A DNA stretch of 64,000 nucleotides from SXOA01 sp046153945 (GTDB lineage Bacteria; Planctomycetota; Planctomycetia; Pirellulales; Pirellulaceae), in the NCBI GenBank assembly GCA_046153945.1, contig JBJXFF010000012.1:72674-136673 (forward strand), read 5' to 3'. Positions 16,559 to 25,267 of the stretch are shown here, one piece after another. Under the pieces are notes generated by a model that searched no databases, was not told the DNA's origin, and worked only from the letters and a program-made list of their open reading frames with translations. The first letter of the stretch is position 1; each line of letters opens with the position of its first letter. Both the position numbers and the translations under genes were made by a program.

Positions 16559-17488
16559 ATGTCCGCGGTCATCGAAGACACCTATGCCGAAGCGTTCCGC
16601 AGCATCTACGTCGAGTTTCTGATCACGGCCTGCAACCAGCGGTGGGTCGAGCACGCGGTGAATTCCGTCACTGGCAATGGATCGAGCACGATTCTGTGCG
16701 ACTGCGAAGCGGGGCTCGATCGCTACGTTGGTCCGGGCAGCGATGAATCCTTTGCCACGCCGGATGGCCGGCCGGGGGCCATAGTGCAATTGCACGTCCC
16801 CCGTTTCCGCAAGGACCGGGTCGAGGCCCTGGAGCGAGCGGCTCTGGTCCGCATCAGCCAGAATGTGCTCACCTGTCCGACGGCCGCGTGTTTCAATTTG
16901 ATTGATTCCGAGGCATATTTTCGGATGGGGCGGAAGATCGCGTTTTTCGGAGACGGGTTCCAAAAGCGGATCGAGCGGCATGGCCGCAAGCTGTGGTGGA
17001 TTCCGACTCTCGGAGGGGAGTTCATTCTCGATCGGCGGCTCGGTTATGCCGAAGGCCTGATGGGGGGAAATCTCTGGTATCTCGGGGAAAGCGTGGAGGC
17101 CGCCCTGGCCGCCGCGGAAGCAGGAGTCGAGGCGGTTAAGCACTGTTCGGGCGTCATCATGCCCTTTCCGGGCGGGGTCGCCGGCAGTGGATCGAAAGCA
17201 GGGAGCAAATACAGTTTCACCGTCGCCAGCACTTACGAAAAGTTCTGCCCGCAGCTCATCCAAGATCCGCGGGCGAAATCGGAACTCCCCGAAAACGTCC
17301 GCTCGATCATGGAAATCATCATCAACGGCCGAAACCTCGATTCCATCTTCCGCGCCACCCAAGCCGCCATCGCCGCCTCGGTGAATACCCCCGGACTTCT
17401 GACAATCTCCGCCGGCAACTACGGCGGCCGTTTGGGCAAGAGCTTTGTCTATCTGCACCCGGACAAGCAGCCGGCAGCAGAGATCTGA
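16559..17488 (+). CDS. ftr: Formylmethanofuran--tetrahydromethanopterin formyltransferase
   Basis: 309 residues from the ATG at 16559, which gives the usual IEDTYAEAF start; an ATG nine codons upstream is less likely. Matches to Ftr/FhcD run over the whole length: RWVEHAVNSVTGNGSSTI, CDCEAG, CPTAACFN, PTLGGEF, GVIMPFPGGVAGSGSKAGSK and a C-terminal GNYGGRLGK. The enzyme moves the formyl group between methanofuran and tetrahydromethanopterin, part of the C1 pathway used by methanogens, methylotrophs and planctomycetes; in bacteria it is a subunit of the Fhc complex. fhcA, B and C are not in the window. It is probably in one operon with the cyclo-ligase upstream. Confidence 0.93.
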   Translation: MSAVIEDTYAEAFRSIYVEFLITACNQRWVEHAVNSVTGNGSSTILCDCEAGLDRYVGPGSDESFATPDGRPGAIVQLHVPRFRKDRVEALERAALVRISQNVLTCPTAACFNLIDSEAYFRMGRKIAFFGDGFQKRIERHGRKLWWIPTLGGEFILDRRLGYAEGLMGGNLWYLGESVEAALAAAEAGVEAVKHCSGVIMPFPGGVAGSGSKAGSKYSFTVASTYEKFCPQLIQDPRAKSELPENVRSIMEIIINGRNLDSIFRATQAAIAASVNTPGLLTISAGNYGGRLGKSFVYLHPDKQPAAEI

Positions 17489-17575
17489 CGCGGCTTTTTT
17501 TGCTCGGTGGAGGATAGCAATTTTCGCTGAGTATCCTCTAACATGGTGTACTCACCGCGAGTCCGGGAGCAGTCC

Positions 17576-18643
17576 ATGTCCACATCATCTTCGGAGAACG
17601 AATCGACCGCAAGGTTTTTGGGAGGTATTGTTGGGGTGGCAATCCTGATCGGCTTGTTGCTGGTGTTCGTCCTTGTCGTCTTTGCACCGCCCGAGGGGAG
17701 ATGGGTGACCCACCCGAGAGGAGTCTACGCCTGCTGGTGTGCTTCGCTGGTCATGTGCGAAGGAATTCTGCTTGGTCTCTTTATCGGAGGCTGCGGACTG
17801 TTCCTGGCTCCGCACGACGTCTCGGTTACGATTAATCGCCCCTCGACGGTCATCGTGCTCGGCGGCGGCCTGATGTCGCTCGCTTGTGCCGTTCGGGTCT
17901 TCCTTTTGCTTGGTGCGGCGGTTGGCATATTTTCCCACGCCGACATGCCAACTTCCGAGGATCGTGATCGCGCGGCCAAGGAGCAGGAAACCGCAAAATG
18001 GAGGGAGCGAGAGAGTGCACGCCGGGCCATTCAAAATGCGGAAAGTGACCGTGGCGCGAAGGAACTTGCGGCTTATTTTACTGCCGGCGGGTTGTGGAGT
18101 ACGGAACTTTATCCCGCACAGGAGGACGTCAGTGCAGTAGTCGAGTCTGGCTTTTCTGGTCCGTCCGGACCCGCCGGAGCAGGGGCCGGTCAAACGCGTC
18201 CGATCCGGCCGAAGCTAGTCGTACTCGTCTTCGGCCCGGCCGATTTTTTGGCCAAGACGACCTCGGTACAATTCGGCATGGCAGCGCCTGCCGGCGAGTC
18301 CATGCCTCCCTTAACAAGCTTCGCCGCGCTGGCTCCAGCTACGGACCCCGTCATCCGCGATGTCTACATCAAGCGTCTCGCGGAGGCCCTGGAGCAGCAG
18401 ACCATCGCCGCGGCGATCGTCGAGATGGAACGACCCCAGGCCGAATCGCCACTCGGCAGCGCGGGAGTGTCGGCTGCGGGATCCGGAACTGGAGCAATTG
18501 GAGCAGGAGGGGACGCCTTCCCAGGTGCGGAAGCTGCAAAAACAGCTGAACTGGCGGAGGGGACCAAATTGCCACTCAAGGACGCCCGCCTGATTCGTGG
18601 CGATGAGTTTAAGAAGCTGGTGCCGCGCATCGTTGGCCGATGA
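17576..18643 (+). CDS. Membrane protein of unknown function
   Basis: 355 residues, start taken at MSTSSSENEST. Three hydrophobic helices lie in the first 130 residues (about 16-38, 53-75 and 94-116). A charged helical stretch follows (about 122-165, with KEQETAKWRERESARRA), then a mostly soluble domain with the strand RPKLVVLVFGPADFL and a Gly/Ala-rich low-complexity segment near residue 305. The end contains DEFKKLVPRIVG. I recognise no domain. It ends just before the YihY family gene, but the true start of that gene lies 82 bases further on. Confidence 0.65.
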   Translation: MSTSSSENESTARFLGGIVGVAILIGLLLVFVLVVFAPPEGRWVTHPRGVYACWCASLVMCEGILLGLFIGGCGLFLAPHDVSVTINRPSTVIVLGGGLMSLACAVRVFLLLGAAVGIFSHADMPTSEDRDRAAKEQETAKWRERESARRAIQNAESDRGAKELAAYFTAGGLWSTELYPAQEDVSAVVESGFSGPSGPAGAGAGQTRPIRPKLVVLVFGPADFLAKTTSVQFGMAAPAGESMPPLTSFAALAPATDPVIRDVYIKRLAEALEQQTIAAAIVEMERPQAESPLGSAGVSAAGSGTGAIGAGGDAFPGAEAAKTAELAEGTKLPLKDARLIRGDEFKKLVPRIVGR

Positions 18644-18725
18644 GTCTCTGGGCAAAATTTGCGTTTCCGGCACACAAGTAGCATCAGGCTACGCTGCGAA
18701 CCTACCACTCTCCATCGGGCCGGCT

Positions 18726-19613
18726 ATGTGGCGATTGCTGTGCACCACGTGTAATGACTTCATCGAGGACGAATGTCCCCGTTTTGCCGCTGCTTTGGCG
18801 TATTATGCTATTTTTTCCTTGCCGGCCTTGCTGCTGCTGGTGATTTCGCTGGCGGGGCTGTTCGTCGGCAATTCCGAGGCGGCCAAAAAGATCGGAGGAT
18901 TCTTTCGCGAATTCATGGTGGCCCGCGTTGCCGAGCAAATCACCTCGCAACTGGAGTTGTCGGGGCAGTTATCGCAAGGCTGGCAGTCTGGTCTGGGGGC
19001 TGTCATGCTGCTGGTAGGTGCCACAGGCGTTTTGGGGGAGGTGCAAACGGCACTCAATAAGGTGTGGCGTGTCGCGCCCGATCCCCAGCAAGGTGGCTGG
19101 CGCTCCTTCTTCTGGAAACGCTTGCTGTCCCTGTTGATGGTGGCGGCCATGTCGCTCCTGCTGCTGCTCTCGTTGGTGGCAAGTTGGTTTCTCGCGGCCA
19201 CCGGTGCCTGGGCGAAAACGACCGGCCTGGAATCCGTTTCGTCGCCCTTGTTTCAAATCCTCGAGCATGCGGTTTCGCTGGGGCTCCTGTCTCTCTTTTT
19301 CGCGGCGGCGATTCGCTTTTTGCCCGATGTGCGGCTGGACTGGAGTGACGTGGCGCTCGGGGGGCTGATCACCGCCTTGCTGTTCGCTGTTGGCAAGACC
19401 TTGCTCTGCTGGTATCTGGCCTGGTCCGATCCCACCACCCCCTTTGGGGCCACCGGGTCGCTGGCGCTGGTCCTCGTTTGGATTTACTACTCCGCCATGA
19501 TCTTTCTCTTTGGCGCGGAGTTCACGAAAGTCTACGCCGACTGGCGCGGCAAGCGGGTCTTAGCCCGGGCGGGAGCGAAACGCGAGCCAGAAGTGGACAG
19601 CCAGGCCAAGTGA
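18726..19613 (+). CDS. YihY/BrkB-family inner membrane protein
   Basis: 295 residues. The start at 18726 is preferred because upstream codons read as unstructured sequence, while from here MWRLLCTTCNDFIEDECPRF leads into the family start. About six membrane helices are visible, with the family landmarks AALAYYAIFSLPALLLL, GVLGEVQTALNKVW, LLWYL-type helices and the late FGATGSLALVLVWIYYSAMI followed by LFGAEFTKVYA. Despite the old name RNase BN, this family is an integral membrane protein of uncertain role. The tail is short and basic. Confidence 0.88.
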   Translation: MWRLLCTTCNDFIEDECPRFAAALAYYAIFSLPALLLLVISLAGLFVGNSEAAKKIGGFFREFMVARVAEQITSQLELSGQLSQGWQSGLGAVMLLVGATGVLGEVQTALNKVWRVAPDPQQGGWRSFFWKRLLSLLMVAAMSLLLLLSLVASWFLAATGAWAKTTGLESVSSPLFQILEHAVSLGLLSLFFAAAIRFLPDVRLDWSDVALGGLITALLFAVGKTLLCWYLAWSDPTTPFGATGSLALVLVWIYYSAMIFLFGAEFTKVYADWRGKRVLARAGAKREPEVDSQAK

Positions 19614-19630
19614 CGCCTTCACCAACCTTG

Positions 19631-19960
19631 CTATCGATAGTCTTCCCGAATCGGATAGAAGACATCGAGCGCCTTCACGGGCTTGTTTCCCGCCACAGCG
19701 CTGTGGACGATGCCGCCGGGGATCCGCCACATTTCGCCGGGCTGCAGGGTCTTGGTCTCGCCGCCGATAGTGAAGGTCAGTTCTCCTTCCAGGAGCATTC
19801 CCATCTGCTCGTGGGGATGGCTGTGAGGCTGGACGATCGCGCCGGGCTCGAACTCGACCAGCGAGAGCATCGTTTTTTCGCCGGCAGTGGTGAAGATGTT
19901 GACGCCGGGAAAGATGGTGTGGCGCGAGCAGTCCTGGCGGGTGACGTAATAGGGGGACAT
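19631..19960 (-). CDS. Small cupin-domain protein
   Basis: 109 residues, a single cupin barrel. Motif 1 is PHSHPHEQMGMLLEGELTF, with two His and a Glu in metal-binding positions, and motif 2 is PGEMWRIPGGIVHSAVAG, with the third His. The binding site is therefore intact. Such stand-alone cupins bind a metal and a small ligand, often a sugar or amino acid derivative; the ligand cannot be named. It is convergent with the YihY gene, only 17 bases apart. Confidence 0.88.
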   Translation of the reverse strand: MSPYYVTRQDCSRHTIFPGVNIFTTAGEKTMLSLVEFEPGAIVQPHSHPHEQMGMLLEGELTFTIGGETKTLQPGEMWRIPGGIVHSAVAGNKPVKALDVFYPIREDYR

Positions 19961-19971
19961 GAGGGCGGGAG

Positions 19972-20006
19972 TTTTCAGTTTTCAGAATTCAGAATTCAGT
20001 TCTCAG
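19972..20006. repeat. Heptamer tandem repeat (five units ending in TCAG)
   Basis: Five 7-base units in phase: TTTTCAG, TTTTCAG, AATTCAG, AATTCAG, TTCTCAG. It lies between the enolase stop and the cupin start. Confidence 0.9.
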
Positions 20007-20029
20007 ATCTAATCCGAGAGGAAGTGGTC

Positions 20030-21316
20030 TTACGTGGTCAGTTCTTCCCAGATTCGCAGCAGTCGATTGTACTTGGCGAGGCGTTCGCTGCGGGCGATGG
20101 AGCCGATCTTGATGTAGTCTCCGCCGACGCCGACAGACAAATCGGCCAGGAAGTCGTCTTCGGTTTCGCCGCTGCGGGCGGAGATGACGGTGGTGTAGCC
20201 GTGCTTTTTGGCGGTCAAAACGGTGTCAAAGGTTTCGCTCAGCGTGCCGATTTGGTTGACCTTGATCAGGACCGCATTGGCGGCTTTCTGATCGATTCCC
20301 TTTTGCAGCCGGCGGGCATTGGTAGCGAACAAGTCGTCCCCCACGATTTTGATTTTTCCGCCAAGTCTCTTCGTCAGCAGTTGCCAGCCTGACCAATCCT
20401 CTTCCGCCAGGCCGTCTTCGATGCAATCAATGGGAAATTCCTCAACCCATTCCGCCAAACGCTCGACCATATCGGCACTCGACAGCAAGCGGCCCTGTTC
20501 CGCCTTGAGAACGTAAGAGCCGTTGCGATAGAAGTGGGTGGAGGCCACATCGAGGGCGAGTGACACATCTTCGCCCGGCCGGAGTCCGGCCTTCTCAATC
20601 GCCCGCACGACATACTCCACCGCTTCACGATTCGAGGCGAGTCTCGGACCATACCCTCCTTCATCGCCAACGAGGTAGCCTTCGAATCCATCCTTGTGCA
20701 GCAATTCTCCCAGGCGCCGGTAGACCCGCACGATCCATTCGAGGCCCACCGGATAGCTTGAGGCACCCTTGGGAATAATGAGCACATCCTGGAAATCAAG
20801 ATTTCCGCCGGCGTGCTTGCCGCCGGAGATCATGTTGGTCATCGGGAGCGGAATCCGCGGCGCAAAACGAAAATTAGCTGCATTGGCTGCGGCTCGCTCC
20901 AACAGGGAATCGTGAATATGTCGGTAGAGCGGCATCCGCTTGTAAAGGGCCGCGGCGCGGGCAGCCGCCAGGGAGACCGCCAGGACGGCATTGGCACCGA
21001 GATTCTGCTTATTGCCGGAACTGTCCAGAAACCGAATCGTTCCATCGGTATCTTGCTGATCGCAAACGCATTTGCCCAGCAGCGCGGGGCGGATAAGCTG
21101 GTTCACATTGTCCACGGCGCGGCGGACCCCGTGTCCGTCATATCTTCGAACATCTCCATCTCGCATCTCAAAGGCTTCCGCCGCGCCCGTGCTGGCACCG
21201 CTGGGAACGCTGGCGGTGGCGGAAATTCCTTCCGTCAGATGGACCGATGCTTCCACGGTAGGCTTGCCGCGGCTGTCAAGGATTTCTCGCGCGACAATAT
21301 CAGAAATTTTGGCCAT
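20030..21316 (-). CDS. eno: Enolase family protein with altered active-site positions
   Basis: 428 residues, full length, with the start MAKISDIVAREILDSRGKPT. Retained enolase features include the mobile Ser loop SGASTG, His168 (GGKHAGG), Glu219 in VGDEGGYGP, metal ligands Asp256, Glu300 and Asp327, the Lys of IKVNQIGT (352) and Lys403. Two conserved positions differ: Asp177 stands where the usual QEF motif has Glu (yeast Glu168), and Ala380 replaces His in SHRSGE (yeast His373). The core of glycolysis, 2-phosphoglycerate to phosphoenolpyruvate, may therefore be slow or changed. It could be a second enolase-like copy; whether the genome has a canonical one cannot be seen here. Confidence 0.85.
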   Translation of the reverse strand: MAKISDIVAREILDSRGKPTVEASVHLTEGISATASVPSGASTGAAEAFEMRDGDVRRYDGHGVRRAVDNVNQLIRPALLGKCVCDQQDTDGTIRFLDSSGNKQNLGANAVLAVSLAAARAAALYKRMPLYRHIHDSLLERAAANAANFRFAPRIPLPMTNMISGGKHAGGNLDFQDVLIIPKGASSYPVGLEWIVRVYRRLGELLHKDGFEGYLVGDEGGYGPRLASNREAVEYVVRAIEKAGLRPGEDVSLALDVASTHFYRNGSYVLKAEQGRLLSSADMVERLAEWVEEFPIDCIEDGLAEEDWSGWQLLTKRLGGKIKIVGDDLFATNARRLQKGIDQKAANAVLIKVNQIGTLSETFDTVLTAKKHGYTTVISARSGETEDDFLADLSVGVGGDYIKIGSIARSERLAKYNRLLRIWEELTT

Positions 21317-21435
21317 ACCTTGAAAGTGATTATATCAGTGTTGCAAAAAAATACGGAAATTTTGAGCATGCGCCGAGGCACAAAAGTAAATGCCTATTAA
21401 CCCCTCTTCGTTACGGGGAAATGCACCCAAATCGT

Positions 21436-22476
21436 TTATTTCCCGTTAACTTCAATGACCTGTCCGACGCAGACGATATGCTGCCCACGCAAAACGCGGG
21501 CTCCCCAGGCCTGTCCGACAATCACACCATCGACCCCCGCCCGAACGGGCCAGGCCGCCTCGTCGACGCGGTCAAAATCGTGCAGCCGGCCGACGATGTC
21601 CCCCTTCTTTACCAAGATTCCGCAGGGGAGGACTTCCTCATAGTGACCCTCGAAGGGGGCTGAAGAATAGCAGTCGGCATCAACAATCGTCGCCATCTTT
21701 TGAGTGCCGTCCGCGTGGGCACCGATTGGCTTGATCTCGCCCCGCAACTGACCGTGGCGAATAGCGGCTGCCAGTATGCCTTGCCGACCGAAGGCGACTC
21801 CTTCGCGGTTGACCGCTTCTCCCCAGCCGAGTTCCGTGCCAACGGTGATTTTCCCCAGCCGCTCCGCTTCGCTGGTTAACAACCCCGGTGTCAGGTTCTG
21901 ATAGACCATAATCAATGGGACGCCGAACCAGCGGGCGGCTTCCTCGGTGGCTTTCGCCAGTTCTGGATCCGCAATGGGATGGAAGCTGGAACAGAGATCA
22001 AAGCGAATCTGATTGCCACCCGAGTGGAGATCAAGCACCACATGAGCATGGGGCCAGATTTGGCGGCGGACAAACTGGGCGATGCGATGCGTGATGCCAG
22101 CCAGGGAACGATTTTCGCCGGCTCCTTCGACAAATGCTCGATTCAGATTGACCCGGTCGGCACCGACACTGTCGCGCGTGCCAGTGCGAAAAGCTTCCGG
22201 ATTGAGCACGGGGACCAGGATAATACGTCCCTGCACATCTTCGAGCTTAATCTCCCCCAGCAAGTTCTTGATCGCCGTCGGGCCTTCATATTCATTGCCG
22301 TGAGTCGATCCGAAGGCGACGAGCCCTTTGCCGGGCTGAGCCTTGGGACCAACGAAAACGGTGAGCGGAATCGTCTGCAAACCCCACATCGTGTCATGCT
22401 CCAGGCCGACCCAGTAGTCGCGGCGGCCAGGGGATTCGAGGTCGAGGTCAGCGGGGCGGATGATGGGTCGGGGCAT
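21436..22476 (-). CDS. Succinylglutamate desuccinylase/aspartoacylase-family deacylase
   Basis: 346 residues. The zinc carboxypeptidase-like M14 fold is shown by GSTHGNEYEGPTAIKNLL (His and Glu ligands, about 56-73), VNLNRAF (the Asn-Arg substrate loop) and HVVLDLHSGG (third ligand His), with the catalytic Glu in GTELGWGEAV. The C-terminal beta domain (about 265-346) ends in ILVKKGDIVG and VIVGQAWGARV, as in AstE/DoeB-type enzymes. These remove an acyl group from an amino acid derivative in the cytoplasm; the substrate is not evident. The gene begins directly beside a long heptamer array. Confidence 0.87.
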   Translation of the reverse strand: MPRPIIRPADLDLESPGRRDYWVGLEHDTMWGLQTIPLTVFVGPKAQPGKGLVAFGSTHGNEYEGPTAIKNLLGEIKLEDVQGRIILVPVLNPEAFRTGTRDSVGADRVNLNRAFVEGAGENRSLAGITHRIAQFVRRQIWPHAHVVLDLHSGGNQIRFDLCSSFHPIADPELAKATEEAARWFGVPLIMVYQNLTPGLLTSEAERLGKITVGTELGWGEAVNREGVAFGRQGILAAAIRHGQLRGEIKPIGAHADGTQKMATIVDADCYSSAPFEGHYEEVLPCGILVKKGDIVGRLHDFDRVDEAAWPVRAGVDGVIVGQAWGARVLRGQHIVCVGQVIEVNGK

Positions 22477-22477
22477 G

Positions 22478-22610
<133 letters not shown>

Positions 22611-22616
22611 TGAGTC

Positions 22617-24509
22617 TTACTTTTCGCTGTCCCCTGTCTCCTGTCCCCTGTCCCCTGCCGCTTCGGCTTGCTTTACCAGGTCAGCGGCCCAGGGCTTGTT
22701 GCCATAGAGTTCAATCAGACCTCGGTAGATCTTCGCAGCGCCAGCGGGGTTGGATTTTTGCAAGGTGGCAGCTCGCTTGAGTTGTGACTGGATGAGCGTC
22801 CGCTGCTGGGCATTGGTCTTGTCATTGGCGTTTTGCAGCCGCTCAATCTGCTTGCGGGCGAGGTCGATGCACTGCTGGTTGGTGCGTTTCTGGAGTTGGT
22901 TGTCGCCGATCTCTTTGTCGCTGCCATAAACATCCACCAGGGCCTGAAATTTGGCGAGGGCCGAATCCGGATCATTGGCGGCCAGGCGGACAGCTTCCAT
23001 ATATGCCCGCTCGATCGGCGCGAGGGCATCGGAGCCACCGACGCGGCGTGCCCGCAATTCAAACCGCTTCTGCAGTCGGCCCAGGTCCAGTTCCTCTTGA
23101 AATTGCACCATTTCCGCGGCTCGCGCATCCTCGGGAAAATGCGCCAGGAACTTCTGCAAATCCGGCTCCGAGTCCAAGAGCGCCTGCGGATCTCCTTCCT
23201 CGGCGGCCGCTTTGACGCTGGAGTAAAGTTGGTCGGCGTTGGGGCTGCGATTCGAATACCAGACAACGCCGGCAATCACGAGCGCGGCGAGCGCGAGCAA
23301 TGCCGAAATCCAAATCCAACTTTGGACTGCCGGCTCATCGTCATGGCTGCGGCCGTCGTGGCGAAGCTCCGCTTCACTGACGGTCGTAAAGTGCGTTTTG
23401 CGGGGAGCAGGAGCGCTCAGGTCGATGTCGCCGTCGGCATTGGCGGTGTATCCCATCGCGGGATTTCCCGCTCCGGAAACAATCGTGCGTTCGGTGGCCG
23501 GGTTGGGGGCAGCCGCCGTCTTCTGCGGCGAAGGCATCGGCATCGTCGGCCGGATCGAAGTGGAAAATGAAGTCTTGGGGGAACCCGGCGCTGTCATCCC
23601 CGGGTCGGGAGACAACCGCAACTCGTCTAAATCCTCATCGTCCAGCGAAATCAGGTCCGCTCCAATCTCCTTGCCCGCTTGCGTCTCCATGGAGAGCGCA
23701 TGCTCCATCGCCTTCAGCCGCTTGCCCAGCACAACCGCGGTCGGGATTCGCTTCTGCGGATCCTTTTCCAAAAGTTGCATGATGATCGATTCGAACTCCT
23801 CCGGAATTTCCGGATTGATGCGGCGAACGGCAATCGGCTTTTCGAAGCGCAAGCCCTGAATCACCTCGGGAAGTGACTTGCCGGCGAAGGGGGGGCGACC
23901 GACGAGCAGCGCATAAAGCACGCTGCCCAAACTGTAAAGATCGCAGCGGCTGCTGGGCTGCTTTCCTTCGGCCTGCTCGGGAGCCATGTAGTCGGCCGTG
24001 CCGAGCACTCCGCCATCGGCCGTGATTTGCGTGCCGCCATAGAGCTTGGCGATGCCGAAATCGGTCAGCTTGACGTGTTCCTGACTGTCGATAAGCAGGT
24101 TGGCCGGCTTCAGATCGCGGTGAATGATCCCCCGGTCATGGGAATGTTTGAGTGCCTTGGCGATGTCGATGCCGATGCGGGCCACTTCCCGCCAGGTGAA
24201 TCGCCGCCCGGCCTGCAACTCATCCTGCAAGCTGCGCCCTTCGACAAGCTCCATCACATAAAACAGATTGCCGTCTTCTTCTCCATAAGCAAAAAGTTGC
24301 ACAATGTTGGGGTGCAGCAGCTTCTTGAGCGTTTCCACTTCGACCTTAAAACGCTCGACAAAGTTGGCATCATCCACCAAATGGGCCGCCAGAACCTTGA
24401 TGGCGGCCCGCTCGCCGGTCTGTTCGTTGATGCCGGCATAGACGCTTCCCATCCCTCCCCGCCCCAGCACGCGGTCCAGCCGATAAGGGCCAAGTTTTTG
24501 CAGTGGCAT
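22617..24509 (-). CDS. Serine/threonine protein kinase, one membrane span
   Basis: 630 residues from the ATG at 24509; a TTG seven codons upstream is less likely. The kinase domain, about residues 9-265, is complete: Gly loop LGRGGMGSVY, Lys38 (AAIKVL), HRDLKPANLL (Asp132), DFG (150-152) and an APE-type MAPEQAEG. A Pro/Ser-rich juxtamembrane linker follows, then one membrane helix (about 405-425, WISALLALAALVIAGVVWY), and a helical C-terminal domain outside the membrane. This is the PknB-type architecture common in planctomycetes. The last dozen residues (GDRGQETGD) are encoded by a heptamer repeat, so the end has apparently been extended into repeat DNA. Confidence 0.92.
   Translation of the reverse strand: MPLQKLGPYRLDRVLGRGGMGSVYAGINEQTGERAAIKVLAAHLVDDANFVERFKVEVETLKKLLHPNIVQLFAYGEEDGNLFYVMELVEGRSLQDELQAGRRFTWREVARIGIDIAKALKHSHDRGIIHRDLKPANLLIDSQEHVKLTDFGIAKLYGGTQITADGGVLGTADYMAPEQAEGKQPSSRCDLYSLGSVLYALLVGRPPFAGKSLPEVIQGLRFEKPIAVRRINPEIPEEFESIIMQLLEKDPQKRIPTAVVLGKRLKAMEHALSMETQAGKEIGADLISLDDEDLDELRLSPDPGMTAPGSPKTSFSTSIRPTMPMPSPQKTAAAPNPATERTIVSGAGNPAMGYTANADGDIDLSAPAPRKTHFTTVSEAELRHDGRSHDDEPAVQSWIWISALLALAALVIAGVVWYSNRSPNADQLYSSVKAAAEEGDPQALLDSEPDLQKFLAHFPEDARAAEMVQFQEELDLGRLQKRFELRARRVGGSDALAPIERAYMEAVRLAANDPDSALAKFQALVDVYGSDKEIGDNQLQKRTNQQCIDLARKQIERLQNANDKTNAQQRTLIQSQLKRAATLQKSNPAGAAKIYRGLIELYGNKPWAADLVKQAEAAGDRGQETGDSEK
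22627..22661. repeat. Heptamer tandem repeat inside the kinase coding end
   Basis: Five 7-base units of the CTGTCCC type (one CTGTCTC, last CTGCCGC) lie within the 3' coding sequence of the kinase, 16 bases from the 22478-22610 array. Confidence 0.88.
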
Positions 24510-25031
24510 GGGAATAACCGAGGTCGACAATAGTCAGTTGCAACAGGGTAGTAACGTTGATTGTAGGTGTTCCACCGACAAATTGAACACCGGCCCCTGC
24601 TCTCGGAAAAAATGGGGTCGCTTGGGACCACTTCCGCCAAAGACCGTGTTGGAAAACAGGCCACGTTCTACGCCTTCGCCGGCGACCACTCCAGCGGCAC
24701 CCGCGCGGGCCTGCACCACTTCTGCACCCGCTGCCCCGGCTGCCATCCCGGGCACAGTTACCCGGGAATTCAGGGGCATGGCGAGCGATGAAGCGATAAC
24801 GGATCGGTCTGGAATGGCACTTAAGTTTTCGCAAGTCCTTTCAGGTCAACATGAAATGAAAGGTGCTAGCATTGTGGCACATGCAAGGGATTGAACAAGC
24901 GCAGTGGGTGTTGCCCAAGGGTGAGCTGCTTCGTGGTGCTTGACATTCCCCTTCGGCTGCGCGATAGTTCCGCTTGCGTCATCCGGTACGGAGCCGGTGT
25001 CAGCCTCACTCACCCGCTCAAGGAGCTTGCC
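24510..25031. other. Intergenic region between kinase and csrA
   Basis: About 520 bases between divergent genes. Apart from the csrA promoter candidate and ribosome binding site near the right end I see no gene; the open frames here have no recognisable protein features. Confidence 0.6.
24940..24968 (+). promoter_or_regulatory. Candidate sigma70-type promoter for csrA
   Basis: TTGACA at 24940-24945 and GATAGT at 24963-24968 are separated by 17 bases. The predicted transcript would begin about 57 bases before the csrA start. Confidence 0.4.
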
Positions 25032-25229
25032 ATGCTTGTTCTGTCTCGAATCAAGGGTGAAGGGCTGGTGATTGGCGATGGCATCATTGTCGAAGTGGTG
25101 GAAGTCACCAGCGACAAAGTGCGGCTGGGGATTGTGTGCCCCAAGGATGTTCCCGTGCATCGCCAGGAAGTGTGGGACGCCATCCAGCGGAGTTCTGCCG
25201 CCCCTGCCCCGGTGGATGGGGACGAGTAG
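25032..25229 (+). CDS. csrA: Carbon storage regulator CsrA
   Basis: 65 residues. The start at 25032 gives the canonical MLVLSRIKGEGLVIGDGI and has AAGGAG at 25020-25025, six bases before the ATG. The beta strands, the IVEVVEVTSDKVRLGI core and the V-P-VHRQEVWDAI helix carrying the RNA-binding Arg are intact. CsrA is a dimeric RNA-binding protein that blocks or alters translation and stability of mRNAs with GGA sites. The Pro/Ala tail is of normal length. No flagellar genes are nearby, unlike in many bacteria. Confidence 0.95.
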   Translation: MLVLSRIKGEGLVIGDGIIVEVVEVTSDKVRLGIVCPKDVPVHRQEVWDAIQRSSAAPAPVDGDE

Positions 25230-25267
25230 GCGGCTGGCAGTCGCTCCGCGCTGATTCAGACAGGCGG

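Noticed and set aside
15914..17458. Open frame of 514 codons on the minus strand
   Set aside because: It is the antisense shadow of the cyclo-ligase and ftr genes, both of which carry clear family motifs; the antisense protein has no ordered features.
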